Positions 45,071-54,041 of a stretch of 64,000 bases of DNA are shown piece after piece. The notes under the pieces are model-generated. The model was not told where the DNA came from, searched no databases, and saw only the letters and a list, made by a program, of their open reading frames with translations. The DNA lies in assembly GCF_003946865.1 (NCBI RefSeq), contig NZ_QXTH01000002.1, positions 434,001-498,000 on the forward strand, in the 5' to 3' direction. Source of the DNA: Antribacter gilvus. Lineage in GTDB: Bacteria > Actinomycetota > Actinomycetes > Actinomycetales > Cellulomonadaceae. How positions within the stretch are numbered: position 1 is the first letter of the stretch; each line of letters begins with the position of its first letter. Made by a program: the position numbers and the translations under genes.

Positions 45071-46075
45071 TTGGGCCGCTACATCCTGAGACGCGTGCTG
45101 CAGGCCGTCGGCACGCTGTTCCTGGTGATGGTCGTGCTGCACCTGCTCACGACGTTCGCCATCCAGCTCAACGGCAACCCCGCGCTCGCCTTCTTCGGCG
45201 AGCACGAGCCCTCCGCGTCGCAGCTCGCCGCCGTGGAGAAGCGGTACGGGCTGGACGACCCCTGCTACGACCAGGTCGGCAACCCGTGCGCCGGTCCGTT
45301 CGTGGACCGTCTCGTCGCGTACGCGCAGGGCGACTTCGGCACCAACCTGCGCGGGCGGGCCGTCACGGAGATCGTGGCGCAGTCCGCGCCGCACACCCTG
45401 CGGCTCTTCGTGGTGGTGACGTTCACCTGGCTGACCATCGGCATGGTCCTCGGCTCGGTCGCCGCCCGGTGGCGCGGCCGTCCCGCGGACCACGGGATCC
45501 GGTTCACCACCGTGCTCGTGGACGCCCTGCCGGTGTTCGTGCTGCTCCTTCTCTACAAGTTCGTGGTGACGGTCCCGGTGCACCAGTGGGCCAGGTCCGA
45601 GTTCGGCAGCGAGAGCTGGCCCGCCCTGTGGTTCCGGCCGTCGTTCGACGCCGACCATCCGTGGGCCACCGTGCTGATCCCCGGCATCCTGCTCGGCGTC
45701 TCCGGCTCGGCCGCGTTCGTGCGCCTGGTGCGCGCGAGCCAGCTGGAGTCGTACTCGGGCGAGCACGTCCGGACGGCCCGGTCGAAGGGCCTGCCCGAGC
45801 GGTACGTGGTGCTGCACCACGTGGTGCGCAACTCGTCCATCCCCGTGGTCACGGCGGTGGGGCTCGTGTTCACCGAGGCCCTGGCCGGCGCGGTGGTGAC
45901 GGAGGGGCTCATGAACATCAACGGCATGGGCGGCGTGCTGTGGGGCGCCGTGAAGGGCAGCGACGTCTCGCTGGTCCTGGGCGTCGTGACGCTGCTCGCC
46001 GTGGTGACCGTCGTCGTGATGATCGTGGTGGACGTCCTCTACGCCGCCCTGGACCCGAGGATCCGTTATGAGTGA
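45071..46075 (+). CDS. Opp/Dpp-type ABC permease 1
   Basis: The 334-residue inner-membrane protein has six hydrophobic segments. The GxxxxG EAA loop is EHVRTARSKGLPERYVVLHHVVRNSSIP, the coupling helix contacting the ATPases. It starts at TTG 45071 with AGGAAG upstream. It forms the transport channel with permease 2. A long second loop contains an exposed, cysteine-bearing segment (DDPCYDQVGNPCAGPF), typical of DppB-like proteins. The end overlaps the next gene by 8 bp. Confidence 0.92.
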   Translation: MGRYILRRVLQAVGTLFLVMVVLHLLTTFAIQLNGNPALAFFGEHEPSASQLAAVEKRYGLDDPCYDQVGNPCAGPFVDRLVAYAQGDFGTNLRGRAVTEIVAQSAPHTLRLFVVVTFTWLTIGMVLGSVAARWRGRPADHGIRFTTVLVDALPVFVLLLLYKFVVTVPVHQWARSEFGSESWPALWFRPSFDADHPWATVLIPGILLGVSGSAAFVRLVRASQLESYSGEHVRTARSKGLPERYVVLHHVVRNSSIPVVTAVGLVFTEALAGAVVTEGLMNINGMGGVLWGAVKGSDVSLVLGVVTLLAVVTVVVMIVVDVLYAALDPRIRYE

Positions 46076-46964
46076 GGCCCCCGCACGGACCCTGATGTCC
46101 GACGCCTGGCGCAGCCTGCGCTTCCGCCCCGACGTGATCGTGGCCGCCGTGGTGCTCGTGTTCTTCCTCGTTATGGCCGCCTTCCCTGGCCTGTTCACGA
46201 GCACGAGCCCGCGACGCTGCGTCATCGGCGACTCCCGCCTGGCACCGCAGGGCTTCGGCGCGGAGCACCCGTTCGGCACCGACAGCTTCGGCTGCGACCT
46301 GCTCGCCCAGCTGGTGCACGGCGCGCGCCCGTCACTCCTGCTCGCCTTCGTGGTGGTGGGGATCGCGCTGGTCATCGGCATCACGCTCGGCGTGCTCGCC
46401 GCGTACTACCTCGGCTGGGTGGACAAGCTCGTCACCCGCGTCATCGAGGTGCTCCTGGTGATCCCGCTGCTCCTCGCCGCGATGCTGCTGCTCTCCCTGT
46501 TCCAGGGCGTCGACGTCGGTTCGGGCACCCTCGGCACGATCCTGCTGCCGGCCCTGGTGCTCACCATGTTCGCCTGGATGGGTTACGCCCGGTACGTGCG
46601 CGCGAGCGTCCTGGAGGTCAAGAACCACGACTTCGTGACCGCTGCGCGGGCGCTCGGCGCGTCCGACCTCCGCATCATGACCCGCCACCTCCTGCCCAAC
46701 GCGATCGGCCCGGTCACCGCGCTCGTGCCGACGTCGATCGCCGGCGTGATCGGCGCCGAGGCAGTGCTCTCGTTCCTGGGCATCGGCGTCCGCCCACCCG
46801 CTATCAGCTGGGGACTCATGATCTCGAACGGCTCCGAGTGGGTGACCGGCGGTCACCCGCACCTGCTCCTGTACCCGCTGGCCTGTCTCGTCGTGACGGT
46901 CCTCGCCCTCGTGGTGCTCGGCGACGCCCTGCGCGACGCCCTCGACCCGAGGCTGGCCGCATGA
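46068..46964 (+). CDS. Opp/Dpp-type ABC permease 2
   Basis: The 298-residue membrane protein has an N-terminal cytoplasmic stretch, then six helices. The EAA loop is VKNHDFVTAARALGASDLRIMTRHLLPNAIGP, a canonical DppC-type coupling loop. An external loop has GTDSFGCDLLAQLVHGARPSLLL. ATG 46068 overlaps permease 1's stop region, and its own stop overlaps the ATPase gene by ATGA. Confidence 0.92.
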   Translation: MSEAPARTLMSDAWRSLRFRPDVIVAAVVLVFFLVMAAFPGLFTSTSPRRCVIGDSRLAPQGFGAEHPFGTDSFGCDLLAQLVHGARPSLLLAFVVVGIALVIGITLGVLAAYYLGWVDKLVTRVIEVLLVIPLLLAAMLLLSLFQGVDVGSGTLGTILLPALVLTMFAWMGYARYVRASVLEVKNHDFVTAARALGASDLRIMTRHLLPNAIGPVTALVPTSIAGVIGAEAVLSFLGIGVRPPAISWGLMISNGSEWVTGGHPHLLLYPLACLVVTVLALVVLGDALRDALDPRLAA

Positions 46965-47989
46965 CCGGGGCCGCGCCGCTGCTCGAGGTGACCGACCTCG
47001 CCGTCGAGTTCCGTACGCCCGGCGGCGTGGTGCGCGCCGTGGACGGCCTGACCTACCAGGTCGAGGCGGGGCGCACGCTGGCGATCGTCGGCGAGTCCGG
47101 GTCGGGCAAGTCGGTGTCGTCGCTGGCGGTGATGGGCCTGCTCGGGCCCACCGCCCACGTCACCCGCGGCACGGCACGGCTGAACGGCACGGATCTCCTG
47201 GCGCTGCCGCCCCGCGAGCACCGCGCACGCTGCGGGCAGGACGTGGCGATGGTGTTCCAGGACGCCCTCGCCGCGCTGAACCCGGTGCTCACCGTGGGCT
47301 TCCAGCTCACCGAGGCCCTCCGCGCCCGCCACCGGATCTCGCGGGGCGAGGCGCGGCAGCGGGCCGTCGAGCTGCTCGACCTCGTCAAGGTCCCCCACGC
47401 CCGCGAGCGCGTGAGGGACTACCCGCACCAGTTCTCCGGCGGCATGCGGCAGCGCGTGATGATCGCGTGCGCCCTCGCGCTCGACCCGAAGGTGCTCATC
47501 GCCGACGAGCCGACCACCGCCCTCGACGTCACCGTCCAGGCGCAGGTGCTGCGCCTCCTCGCGGAGATCCAGGCGGAGCGGCAGATGGGGCTCGTCCTCA
47601 TCACGCACGACCTCGGCGTGGTGGCCGGCGTGGCTGACGACGTCACCGTCATGTACGCGGGCCGCGCCGTCGAGCAGGCGGGGGTGCTGGGCGCGTTCCG
47701 CTCCCCCGCGCACCCGTACACGCGGGCGTTGCTGCAGTCCGTGCCGCAGCTCGGGTCACGCACGCGCCTCCCCGTGATCCCCGGTCGCCCGCCCGGCCCG
47801 GGCGACCGGCCCGCCGGCTGCCCGTTCCACCCGCGGTGCGCCCTGGCCCAGGACGTCTGCCGCGCCGACCCGCCGCCGCCGCTCGTCGAGGCCGCCCCGG
47901 GCCGCTGGTCCGCGTGCCACTTCGCGGGGGACGTGCTGCGTGGTGCGGCCGTGCCGGCGGAGACCACCCCGGAAGGAGACCCGCGATGA
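46961..47989 (+). CDS. Opp-type ABC ATP-binding protein 1
   Basis: The 342-residue ATPase has Walker A GESGSGKS (about 46-53), signature FSGGMRQR (about 162-169), Walker B LIADEP and the oligopeptide-transporter tail with [14 protein letters not shown]. That four-cysteine tail binds an iron-sulfur cluster in Opp/Dpp ATPases. It pairs with the next ATPase as a heterodimer. Start and stop both overlap neighbours by ATGA. Confidence 0.94.
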   Translation: MTGAAPLLEVTDLAVEFRTPGGVVRAVDGLTYQVEAGRTLAIVGESGSGKSVSSLAVMGLLGPTAHVTRGTARLNGTDLLALPPREHRARCGQDVAMVFQDALAALNPVLTVGFQLTEALRARHRISRGEARQRAVELLDLVKVPHARERVRDYPHQFSGGMRQRVMIACALALDPKVLIADEPTTALDVTVQAQVLRLLAEIQAERQMGLVLITHDLGVVAGVADDVTVMYAGRAVEQAGVLGAFRSPAHPYTRALLQSVPQLGSRTRLPVIPGRPPGPGDRPAGCPFHPRCALAQDVCRADPPPPLVEAAPGRWSACHFAGDVLRGAAVPAETTPEGDPR

Positions 47990-49047
47990 GCGACGTCGTG
48001 CTCGAGGTCCGCGACCTGGTCAAGCACTACCCGGTGCGCCGCGGCCTGATCCTGCGCCGCACGGTGGGCGCGGTGCGGGCCGTCGACGGCGTCTCGCTCG
48101 CCCTCCGCCGCGGCAGCACCCTCGGGGTGGTGGGCGAGTCCGGCTCGGGCAAGTCCACGCTGGCGCGGGTCCTTGTCGGGATCGAGGAGCCCACGAGCGG
48201 GCAGGTCCTCGTCGACGGCACCGACGTGTCCACCATGTCCCGCGCCGACCGCCGCGCCCTCCGCCGGGACGTGCAGATGGTGTTCCAGGACCCGTACACG
48301 TCGCTCGACCCTCGCATGTCCGTGTCCGAGATCGTGGGCGAGCCGTTCGCCATCCACCGGACGATCCCCCGCGGCGGCCGCGACCGCGCCGTCCGGGAGC
48401 TGCTGGAGCTCGTGGGCCTCGACCCGGACCACGCGAACCGCTACCCGCACCAGTTCTCGGGCGGGCAGCGCCAGCGGGTGGGCATCGCACGCGCCCTCGC
48501 GCTGCGCCCGCGGATCCTCGTGTGCGACGAGCCGGTCTCCGCGCTGGACGTGTCGGTGCAGGGCCAGGTGGTCAACCTCCTCGCGGACCTGCAGGCGGAG
48601 CTCGGTCTGTCGTCGGTCTTCATCGCCCACGACCTCGCGGTGGTGCGCAACATCGCCGACTCCGTCGCCGTGATGTACCTGGGCCGGGTCGTGGAGGACG
48701 GTCCGGCCGACTCCGTGTACGACGGCGCCCGCCACCCCTACTCCCAGGCCCTGCTCTCGGCCGTGCCCGTCGCCGACCCCACGGTCCGGCTCTCCGACGG
48801 CCGCGGGATCCTCCTGGAGGGTGACCCGCCCTCGCCGGTCTCGCCGCCGTCGGGCTGCCCGTTCCACACGCGGTGCTGGCTGGCGCCGACGCTGCCCGAG
48901 GCGTCCGTACCCGTGCCCGAGGGCGAGGAGGTGCAGGCGAGGCGAGTGCCGCCGTCGTGCAGCGGGGAGGTGCCGCTGCTGGTGGGTGCGGGCGGGCACC
49001 ACGCCGCCTGCCACTTCGCCCGGCCGCTGGCCGAGGTGCGCCGATGA
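47986..49047 (+). CDS. Opp-type ABC ATP-binding protein 2
   Basis: The 353-residue ATPase has Walker [10 protein letters not shown] (about 48-56), signature FSGGQRQR (about 158-165) and Walker B LVCDEP. The C-terminal cysteine tail is [11 protein letters not shown] and later SCSGEV plus a final AACHFARPL, matching the OppF-like pattern. ATG overlaps the previous stop, and its own end overlaps the amidotransferase gene. It completes the importer. Confidence 0.94.
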   Translation: MSDVVLEVRDLVKHYPVRRGLILRRTVGAVRAVDGVSLALRRGSTLGVVGESGSGKSTLARVLVGIEEPTSGQVLVDGTDVSTMSRADRRALRRDVQMVFQDPYTSLDPRMSVSEIVGEPFAIHRTIPRGGRDRAVRELLELVGLDPDHANRYPHQFSGGQRQRVGIARALALRPRILVCDEPVSALDVSVQGQVVNLLADLQAELGLSSVFIAHDLAVVRNIADSVAVMYLGRVVEDGPADSVYDGARHPYSQALLSAVPVADPTVRLSDGRGILLEGDPPSPVSPPSGCPFHTRCWLAPTLPEASVPVPEGEEVQARRVPPSCSGEVPLLVGAGGHHAACHFARPLAEVRR

Positions 49048-49772
49048 CGCGCGTGCTCGTGGTGCAGAACTCGTCCACCAGCGGGGCCGGGCGCCTCGAC
49101 GGCTGGCTCGCCGACGCCGGGCTCTCCCCCGACCTGGTCCCCGGGGAGCACCTCCCCGCGGACCTCGCCGGCTACGCCGGGCTCGTCCTCCTCGGGGGAG
49201 GCTTCATGCCCGACGACGACGCCCGCCACCCCTGGCTGGCGCGCGAACGCACGCTCACGTCCCAGGCGCTGGCCGACGGCGTCCCGGTGCTGGGGCTGTG
49301 CCTGGGCGGCCAGCTGCTCGCCCACGTGGCCGGCGGAGTGGTCACCGCGAGGTCGGGCGAGACGGAGCGCGGCATGTGCGCGCTGCGCCTCCTGCCCGCG
49401 GCCGACGACGACCCGGTGTTCTCGGCGGTCCGCGACGCCGTGGGCGACGGACCGCTGTGGATGATCCAGAACCACGAGGACTCCGTGACCGGGCTGCCGC
49501 CTGGGGCGGAGCTGCTCGTCTCGTCGGACGTGTGCGCCGTGCAGGCGTTCCGCGTCGGTGACGCCGCGTGGGGGCTGCAGTTCCACCCCGAGGCGCACCC
49601 GGAGCGCGTGGCGAGATGGGACGAGGCGGCGCTGTCCGCGGAGGGCGTGGACCGCGCCGCGCTGGCGGCCGCGGCGATGGAGCGGGTGGACGAGAACGCG
49701 GCGCAGGCGTCGGCACTGGTGACGGCGTGGGCCGAGGTAGTGCGCTCGTCCCGGCAGGACTCGCCGAGGTAG
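49044..49772 (+). CDS. class I glutamine amidotransferase in the Opp operon
   Basis: The 242-residue GATase1-fold enzyme has the nucleophile elbow [12 protein letters not shown] (Cys) and the catalytic [12 protein letters not shown] (His and Glu). It therefore keeps the Cys-His-Glu triad. LGGGFMPDD and [10 protein letters not shown] are other family strands. Such stand-alone proteins hydrolyse gamma-glutamyl or glutamine side chains. Its place in an importer operon suggests processing of imported amides or gamma-glutamyl compounds, an inference. The last about ten residues ([13 protein letters not shown]) come from hairpin-family DNA, and the TAG stop lies in a hairpin arm. Confidence 0.85.
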   Translation: MTRVLVVQNSSTSGAGRLDGWLADAGLSPDLVPGEHLPADLAGYAGLVLLGGGFMPDDDARHPWLARERTLTSQALADGVPVLGLCLGGQLLAHVAGGVVTARSGETERGMCALRLLPAADDDPVFSAVRDAVGDGPLWMIQNHEDSVTGLPPGAELLVSSDVCAVQAFRVGDAAWGLQFHPEAHPERVARWDEAALSAEGVDRAALAAAAMERVDENAAQASALVTAWAEVVRSSRQDSPR

Positions 49773-49803
49773 TGCGCTCGTCGGACGAGGTGACTGTCTC
49801 GGC
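49731..49803. repeat. GCCGAG-family element with a duplicated left arm
   Basis: GCCGAGGTAGTGCGCTCG occurs at 49731 and again at 49763, identical over 20 bases, and the second one pairs with 49784-49803 at 15 of 20. The amidotransferase gene reads through the first copy in one frame and stops (TAG 49770-49772) inside the second. Confidence 0.7.
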
Positions 49804-49833
49804 AACGTGGACCGGCGATCGAGGGGAAGCAGC

Positions 49834-50628
49834 ATGGTGTCGACAGGGACGCACTCCGACGGGGTGCCGGTGGTGGCGTACCGGGTGGCGCGGGCGGCGG
49901 GCGAGGTGCTCGCCGAGCGGCTGCCCCACGAGGACTTCTACGCCGCCTCCACGGTGAAGCTGGCCGTGCTGGTCGCGGCCGCCCGCGCCCTGGAGGCCGG
50001 GACGGCGACGCTCGACGAGCCGCTGACCAGCACGCACACCTTCACGTCACAGGTGCCCGGCGCGGGGACCTACACGATCGAGCCGGACGACATCGATCCC
50101 GGCATGCCCGCGCCGGGCACCGCGATGCCGTTCGGGGACGTGGTGGACCGGATGGTGACGGTGTCGTCCAACGAGGCGACCAACATGGTGGTCGAGCGCG
50201 TGGGGCTGCCCGCCGTGGCCACCGCGCTGGCGGACGCCGGGGCGTCGTCGAGCACCTTCGGGCGCAAGTACTCGGACCTCGCCGCGGAGGCCGCGGGCGC
50301 CTCCCACCGGACGACGGCCGCGGACCTCGCCCGGCTGGTGGGTGCGCTGGTGGCCGGCCGGCTCGCCGGGCCGGAGCAGACCGGGTGGATGCTGGGGCTG
50401 CTGCGCCGCCAGGACGACCGGCAGCTCACGGCCGCCGTGCCCGACGGCGTGGACTTCGGCTCCAAGTCCGGCTGGGTGGACGGCATCCGGCACGACGTCG
50501 CGTTCTTCGGCGACCCGGGGCCCGACACGCTGGTGGTGGCCGTCTGCACCCGCGGCTACGACACGCCCGCGGCCGAGGAGACCCTCAAGGCCTTGGGCGC
50601 GCTGGCGATGACGCTCGCCGGGCGGTGA
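49834..50628 (+). CDS. serine hydrolase (beta-lactamase/PBP-like fold)
   Basis: This protein of 264 residues has the class A beta-lactamase-like triad: STVKLAVL (SxxK, about residue 38), SNEATN (SxN position) and KSGWVDG (KTG box). No signal peptide is visible from ATG 49834, which has GAGGGG upstream, so it may be cytoplasmic or leaderless-exported. Similar proteins act as esterases, peptidases or lactamases, and I cannot say which. It follows the Opp/amidotransferase genes but a hairpin separates it. Its TGA stop (50626-50628) is inside a hairpin arm. Confidence 0.8.
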   Translation: MVSTGTHSDGVPVVAYRVARAAGEVLAERLPHEDFYAASTVKLAVLVAAARALEAGTATLDEPLTSTHTFTSQVPGAGTYTIEPDDIDPGMPAPGTAMPFGDVVDRMVTVSSNEATNMVVERVGLPAVATALADAGASSSTFGRKYSDLAAEAAGASHRTTAADLARLVGALVAGRLAGPEQTGWMLGLLRRQDDRQLTAAVPDGVDFGSKSGWVDGIRHDVAFFGDPGPDTLVVAVCTRGYDTPAAEETLKALGALAMTLAGR

Positions 50629-50704
50629 GGTGCGCGCCAGACTGCTTCCAGGGTCGTCCGACGAGCGCTGGGCGCACCTGGAAGCAGTCCGGCGCGCATC
50701 TCAC
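50625..50704. repeat. 28-bp hairpin of the TGCGCGCCAGACTGC family; carries both stops
   Basis: Arms 50625-50652 and 50677-50704 pair with two mismatches. The serine hydrolase stop (TGA 50626-50628) and the convergent DUF6191 stop (TCA at 50701-50703) lie in opposite arms. The left arm shares 22 identical bases with the in-CDS copy at 3417. The loop contains GTCGTCCGACGAGC, like the core of the 41-bp family. Confidence 0.85.
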
Positions 50705-50991
50705 GCGTCCGGCCGGAGGACCGCGACGCCCTTCTCGAGGTCGATCCTCGGGCCGGGGTCGGCGTCCGGTGCCGGCTGCACGTCGTGCCGCTTCCGCTGG
50801 AGCTCCTCGGTGAGGTGCACGCTCGACGGCTGGAACACCTCCACGAGCTCACCGAACACGCCCGACATCGCCCCGCTGCCGTCAACCGGCCCCTCGGGAC
50901 GACGTCGGCCGCTCACCACCAGCCCGACGACGACCGCCCCGACGACGGCCACGCCCACCACCGCGACCAGCACCACAAGTCCTTCACCCAT
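50701..50991 (-). CDS. DUF6191-like small membrane protein
   Basis: The 96-residue protein has one N-terminal hydrophobic helix (about 5-26) and a basic RRRP stop-transfer. The soluble tail has VFGELVEVFQPSSVHLTEELQRKRHDVQ and ends with IDLEKGVAVLRPD. The FQPS...EE pattern matches DUF6191 proteins of actinobacteria, which have no known role. The ATG at 50991 has GGAGG upstream. Its stop is contained in the hairpin that also ends the serine hydrolase gene. Confidence 0.7.
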   Translation of the reverse strand: MGEGLVVLVAVVGVAVVGAVVVGLVVSGRRRPEGPVDGSGAMSGVFGELVEVFQPSSVHLTEELQRKRHDVQPAPDADPGPRIDLEKGVAVLRPDA

Positions 50992-51146
50992 CGACCCTCC
51001 CGACGTATCCCGCAGACCGTCCGGCCTCCAGCATGACCAACGCCCAGGGAAGCCGTAACGTTCGCCTCCACGACGGCCGAACGGAGAGCACGTTCATCCC
51101 GACGCGCTACCCGTCCTGGGGGCCGTCAACCCGAGATTCAGTCAGA

Positions 51147-51536
51147 ATGGGAAGCATGCCAGCCAGCTCGCAGACCACAAGGACTCGGTCCGGTACGCAG
51201 TCGAACGACCTGGCGCTCTATCGCGAGAAGTTTCAGCGCCGGCTGCCACGCTCACTCGAGCAGCTTCAGGGTCCGAGACACGGTGTTGTGCAGCTTCCCC
51301 TTCACGTGGCGTGGTCGGGAATGACGGCCTACGACCTGGACAAGCCGCGCCAGCGGATCGGTCTCTACCGGACCGTGCTGCACGAAGGCATGCGCGACGA
51401 CCTCATCCGCTACCTCCACCGCGATCTCCTTCTCGAGGCGTGGCCTGTTCTTCGCACGCTCGTTGGGCCTACCGTCCGTGCCGTGTGGGAAGACGGGTTC
51501 CCGCAGCTCGCGACGCGCGCTCAGGCTGCTGCATGA
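51147..51536 (+). CDS. partner of AbiEii-type nucleotidyltransferase, unknown family
   Basis: The reading frame from ATG 51147 gives 129 residues; a longer start at 51033 is less likely. It has a helical, basic region NDLALYREKFQRRLPRSLEQLQGPRHGVVQLPLHVAWSG and then YDLDKPRQRIGLYRTVLHEGMRDDLIRYLHRDLLLEAWPVLRTL. I see no HTH of the AbiEi antitoxin type. The ATGA overlap with the next gene shows coupling. It may be an antitoxin or an adaptor of the nucleotidyltransferase. I have seen this pairing in other actinobacteria, but the role is an inference. Confidence 0.6.
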   Translation: MGSMPASSQTTRTRSGTQSNDLALYREKFQRRLPRSLEQLQGPRHGVVQLPLHVAWSGMTAYDLDKPRQRIGLYRTVLHEGMRDDLIRYLHRDLLLEAWPVLRTLVGPTVRAVWEDGFPQLATRAQAAA

Positions 51537-52204
51537 CGGAGATGCCGGAGCTGCATGCGCGGCTGCTGGCGGACGTCATCGACGTCGGATCGCCATACCC
51601 ACTGGTGCTCACAGGTGGGTACGCCGTCCGAGCTCACCAGATCACCAGTCGTCCGAGCCAGGACCTTGATGTGGCCACCGAAAATCCTGCACCGATGGCG
51701 GACATCGCGGAAGAGCTTCGTGCAAGGCTCGAGGGCCGTGGTTGGCGGGTGCGCTCGCTGGAGACAGCTCCGCTGTCCGCTCGGTTCACGGCCACCGACG
51801 CGAGCACGGGCGAGGAGTGCGAGGTCGACATCCTCAAGGAGGTCTTCTGGAAGCCTCCGGTGCTGGGGCCTTACGGGCCTGTCCTCGCGGAGGAGGACGT
51901 GATCGGCACCAAGGTCCGAGCCCTCGCGGACCGGGGAGCGCCTCGTGATCTGATCGACGTCTACGCAGCCTCCCAAAGGTGGAGCACCGGCGACCTGGAG
52001 GAGTTCGGCAACCGGCACGCTCGCGGGCGCTTCGAGCAAGAGGATCTCCAAGCCATCCTGAACGGTGCCGAGTGGATCGACGACGAAGCATTCGCTGCCT
52101 ATGGTCTCGGTGCCGACGCCATCGGTGCACTGCGTTCCTGGGCTGCGGCCTGGGCTGACGACCTTGCGGCCCGGACCGACGGTCACGCTGACGAGGAGCC
52201 CTAG
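51533..52204 (+). CDS. AbiEii/AbiGii-like nucleotidyltransferase
   Basis: This protein of 223 residues carries an NTase fold. The motif GGYAVRAHQ is followed by RPSQDLDVAT, which holds the DxD metal pair. A third carboxylate is in EVDILKEVFWKP. VIGTKVRALADRGAPRDLIDVYA is the usual helical segment. In AbiE systems such proteins are tRNA- or nucleotide-modifying toxins held by a partner. Here the partner is the small gene just upstream (ATGA overlap). The acidic C-terminus is variable. Base composition looks slightly lower in G+C than the neighbours, which fits acquired DNA but was not computed. Confidence 0.75.
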   Translation: MTEMPELHARLLADVIDVGSPYPLVLTGGYAVRAHQITSRPSQDLDVATENPAPMADIAEELRARLEGRGWRVRSLETAPLSARFTATDASTGEECEVDILKEVFWKPPVLGPYGPVLAEEDVIGTKVRALADRGAPRDLIDVYAASQRWSTGDLEEFGNRHARGRFEQEDLQAILNGAEWIDDEAFAAYGLGADAIGALRSWAAAWADDLAARTDGHADEEP

Positions 52205-52221
52205 GCACCCCCGACGAGCCG

Positions 52222-53481
52222 TCAGGCCGCCAGGCCTTTCGCCTCCGAACGGTTCGGGTTGTCGTAAGCCTCCGCCATGAGCGCGATCTCCTCGGTCGGC
52301 ACGCCGATGGAGCGGGCCAGGTCGGCCCAGCCCGCTGTCGCTGACTCCACCTCGGCGAGGACCCGGCGGGCATCGACGCCACGGAGGCCGTACGAGTCGG
52401 CCGTGCGCAGGAGGTCGCGCACGTCGCGGTCGAGGCGGTCGCCGTTGGGCCGCAGCGGCGTGGACTCGGCCACGGCGAAGGGGTTGGGGTTCACGTCGAA
52501 CAGCGGCGACAGCGTCCACCCGTCTGCCCGGCGCAGGAACCCGTGGTTCTTCATGTGGTCGTCGATGTTGCGGACCAGCAGCGTGAACGCCACCCGACGG
52601 AAGAGGTCGTGACCGTCGGTGGCCGGCCGGCCGGAGTGGTCGGCCACCGTCTCCGCCAGCGTCCGGTAGTCGATGGTCTCGAAGAACGCCTTCTGGGTGA
52701 GGCTGTCCGCGGAGAGGAACCCGATCCGCGTGCCGTCGGGCGTGCGGTCGAACCGCCGCGTCAGCAGGATGGTGCGGTGCTCGTCCATGCGGTGCAGGCG
52801 CGCCACCGGCACCTCGATCCCGGCGCGGGACGCGAGCCGGAGCGTCACGTACTCCCACGCCTGCACGTCCCAGCGGTCGCCCTGCTCGGGCAGCTTGGCC
52901 ATCCAGAGCGACCCGTCGCCGTCCCGGACCGTCACCTTGGGCCGCGCCCCGCCCATCGACGTCCCCGCCTGGACCAGCAGCCGCACGTCGCGGTCGGTCT
53001 CCCGGTGGTTCGCCACGGCGTCCGCCGCCTCCGTCAGGGTGGGCAGGTCCAGGAGCGACGGCACCTCCGCGCGGGCCGGGGCAAGGAAGGTGCTGCCGCC
53101 GTCGGTGGAGAGCCGTAGGGCGCCGAGCCGCGTGTCGTCCTGGACGCCGAGCAGGAAGTCCACCTCGGTGAGCGTGAGCAGCCGACGGCCCTCCGACTTG
53201 GCAGTGAGCCGTTCCGCGTGGAACAGGAGGGTGCGGCCCCACTGGTCCGGCTGGCAGTCGGCGAACACGCCGAACAGGGGCCGGTCGCCGCTGGACGGGA
53301 TGGACCCGGGCGTGAGCGGCAGCTCCGGGCACAGCGCGTACGCGCGGGGGTGGCGCAGGTAGTCGGTGTTGTACCGAAAGCTGGAGCCGATCAGCGCCCC
53401 GCCGCGGTTCAGCACCATGTCGAGCTCACCCGCATGGACGTGCTCCGCACCAGGAAGCTGCACCGCGACATGGATGGTCAT
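52222..53481 (-). CDS. hipA: HipA-family serine/threonine kinase toxin
   Basis: The 419-residue protein has the HipA fold. The N-terminal domain (about 1-110) is followed by the kinase core with GTSMGGARPKVTV (ATP loop), MAKLPEQGDRWDV, RNIDDHMKNHGF (catalytic loop) and LFDVNPNP (metal-binding). HipA toxins phosphorylate glutamyl-tRNA synthetase or similar targets and cause dormancy. The companion hipB gene is just upstream on the same strand, 4 bp away. ATG 53481 is chosen because it begins the usual strand. The kinase motifs are intact, so the toxin should be active unless bound by HipB. Confidence 0.9.
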   Translation of the reverse strand: MTIHVAVQLPGAEHVHAGELDMVLNRGGALIGSSFRYNTDYLRHPRAYALCPELPLTPGSIPSSGDRPLFGVFADCQPDQWGRTLLFHAERLTAKSEGRRLLTLTEVDFLLGVQDDTRLGALRLSTDGGSTFLAPARAEVPSLLDLPTLTEAADAVANHRETDRDVRLLVQAGTSMGGARPKVTVRDGDGSLWMAKLPEQGDRWDVQAWEYVTLRLASRAGIEVPVARLHRMDEHRTILLTRRFDRTPDGTRIGFLSADSLTQKAFFETIDYRTLAETVADHSGRPATDGHDLFRRVAFTLLVRNIDDHMKNHGFLRRADGWTLSPLFDVNPNPFAVAESTPLRPNGDRLDRDVRDLLRTADSYGLRGVDARRVLAEVESATAGWADLARSIGVPTEEIALMAEAYDNPNRSEAKGLAA

Positions 53482-53485
53482 CCGG

Positions 53486-53788
53486 TCACCTCGGTATCCG
53501 GACCCGTTGTGGAAGGGTCCGCTCGGCGTGGAACCGGCCCATCTCGGTGGTGAGCGGGTCGGTGGCTGAGACGACGGCGTCCGCGACACCCAGGACACGC
53601 AGGACGGCGAGGACGTTCTCGAGGCTGGCGGCGCCCGTACCCGTCTCGATGCCGCGCAACGTGGTGCGGGTGATGCCGGCACGGTCGGCGACGAGCTGGG
53701 CGGTCAGCCCGTGGATCTTGCGCCAGGCGCGAAGGTTCTCCCCGAGCTGGAGGAGGTCGCGATGGGTGCGTAGGGAGGTGCGGGCCAT
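53486..53788 (-). CDS. hipB: HipB-family antitoxin
   Basis: The 100-residue protein has an XRE HTH (about 15-75; LGENLRAWRKIHGLTAQLVADRAGITRTTLRGIETGTG) and a C-terminal tail. HipB binds its own promoter and blocks HipA. The 8-4-8 dyad (53805-53824), 16 bp before the start, is the probable operator. The arrangement hipB then hipA, 4 bp apart, is the canonical order. Confidence 0.88.
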   Translation of the reverse strand: MARTSLRTHRDLLQLGENLRAWRKIHGLTAQLVADRAGITRTTLRGIETGTGAASLENVLAVLRVLGVADAVVSATDPLTTEMGRFHAERTLPQRVRIPR

Positions 53789-53804
53789 GTGGGAGGAGTC
53801 CTTT

Positions 53805-53824
53805 CCGGTTACCAGAGTAACCGG
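53805..53824. promoter_or_regulatory. CCGGTTAC-N4-GTAACCGG operator of hipBA
   Basis: An exact 8-4-8 dyad lies directly upstream of hipB, overlapping a TACTCT -10-like element on the minus strand. It is the only strong dyad in the region, and its size and place are those of an antitoxin operator. Confidence 0.7.
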
Positions 53825-54041
53825 AACAGGCCCTAATGGACAGGGTACTGACCATTGTCCGTATCGATTCGACCGCAGGCGGGCTCCGCGCCAGCGGGTG
53901 ATCGTCCGGGTGAATCCACCGGTTTGCCCCCACCTGCCGGTCGCCCGGCAGTCGCCCGCCCCTAGCCTTGACCGGCCCGCCGCCGCGGGCGCGACCCGCG
54001 CGCAACCAGTCCCCAGGGACCCCACCCCCACAGGAGCCCCC

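Noticed and set aside
51033-51146. Upstream extension of the AbiEii partner gene
   Set aside because: The added 38 residues look non-coding, and ATG 51147 better fits the start of the helical domain.
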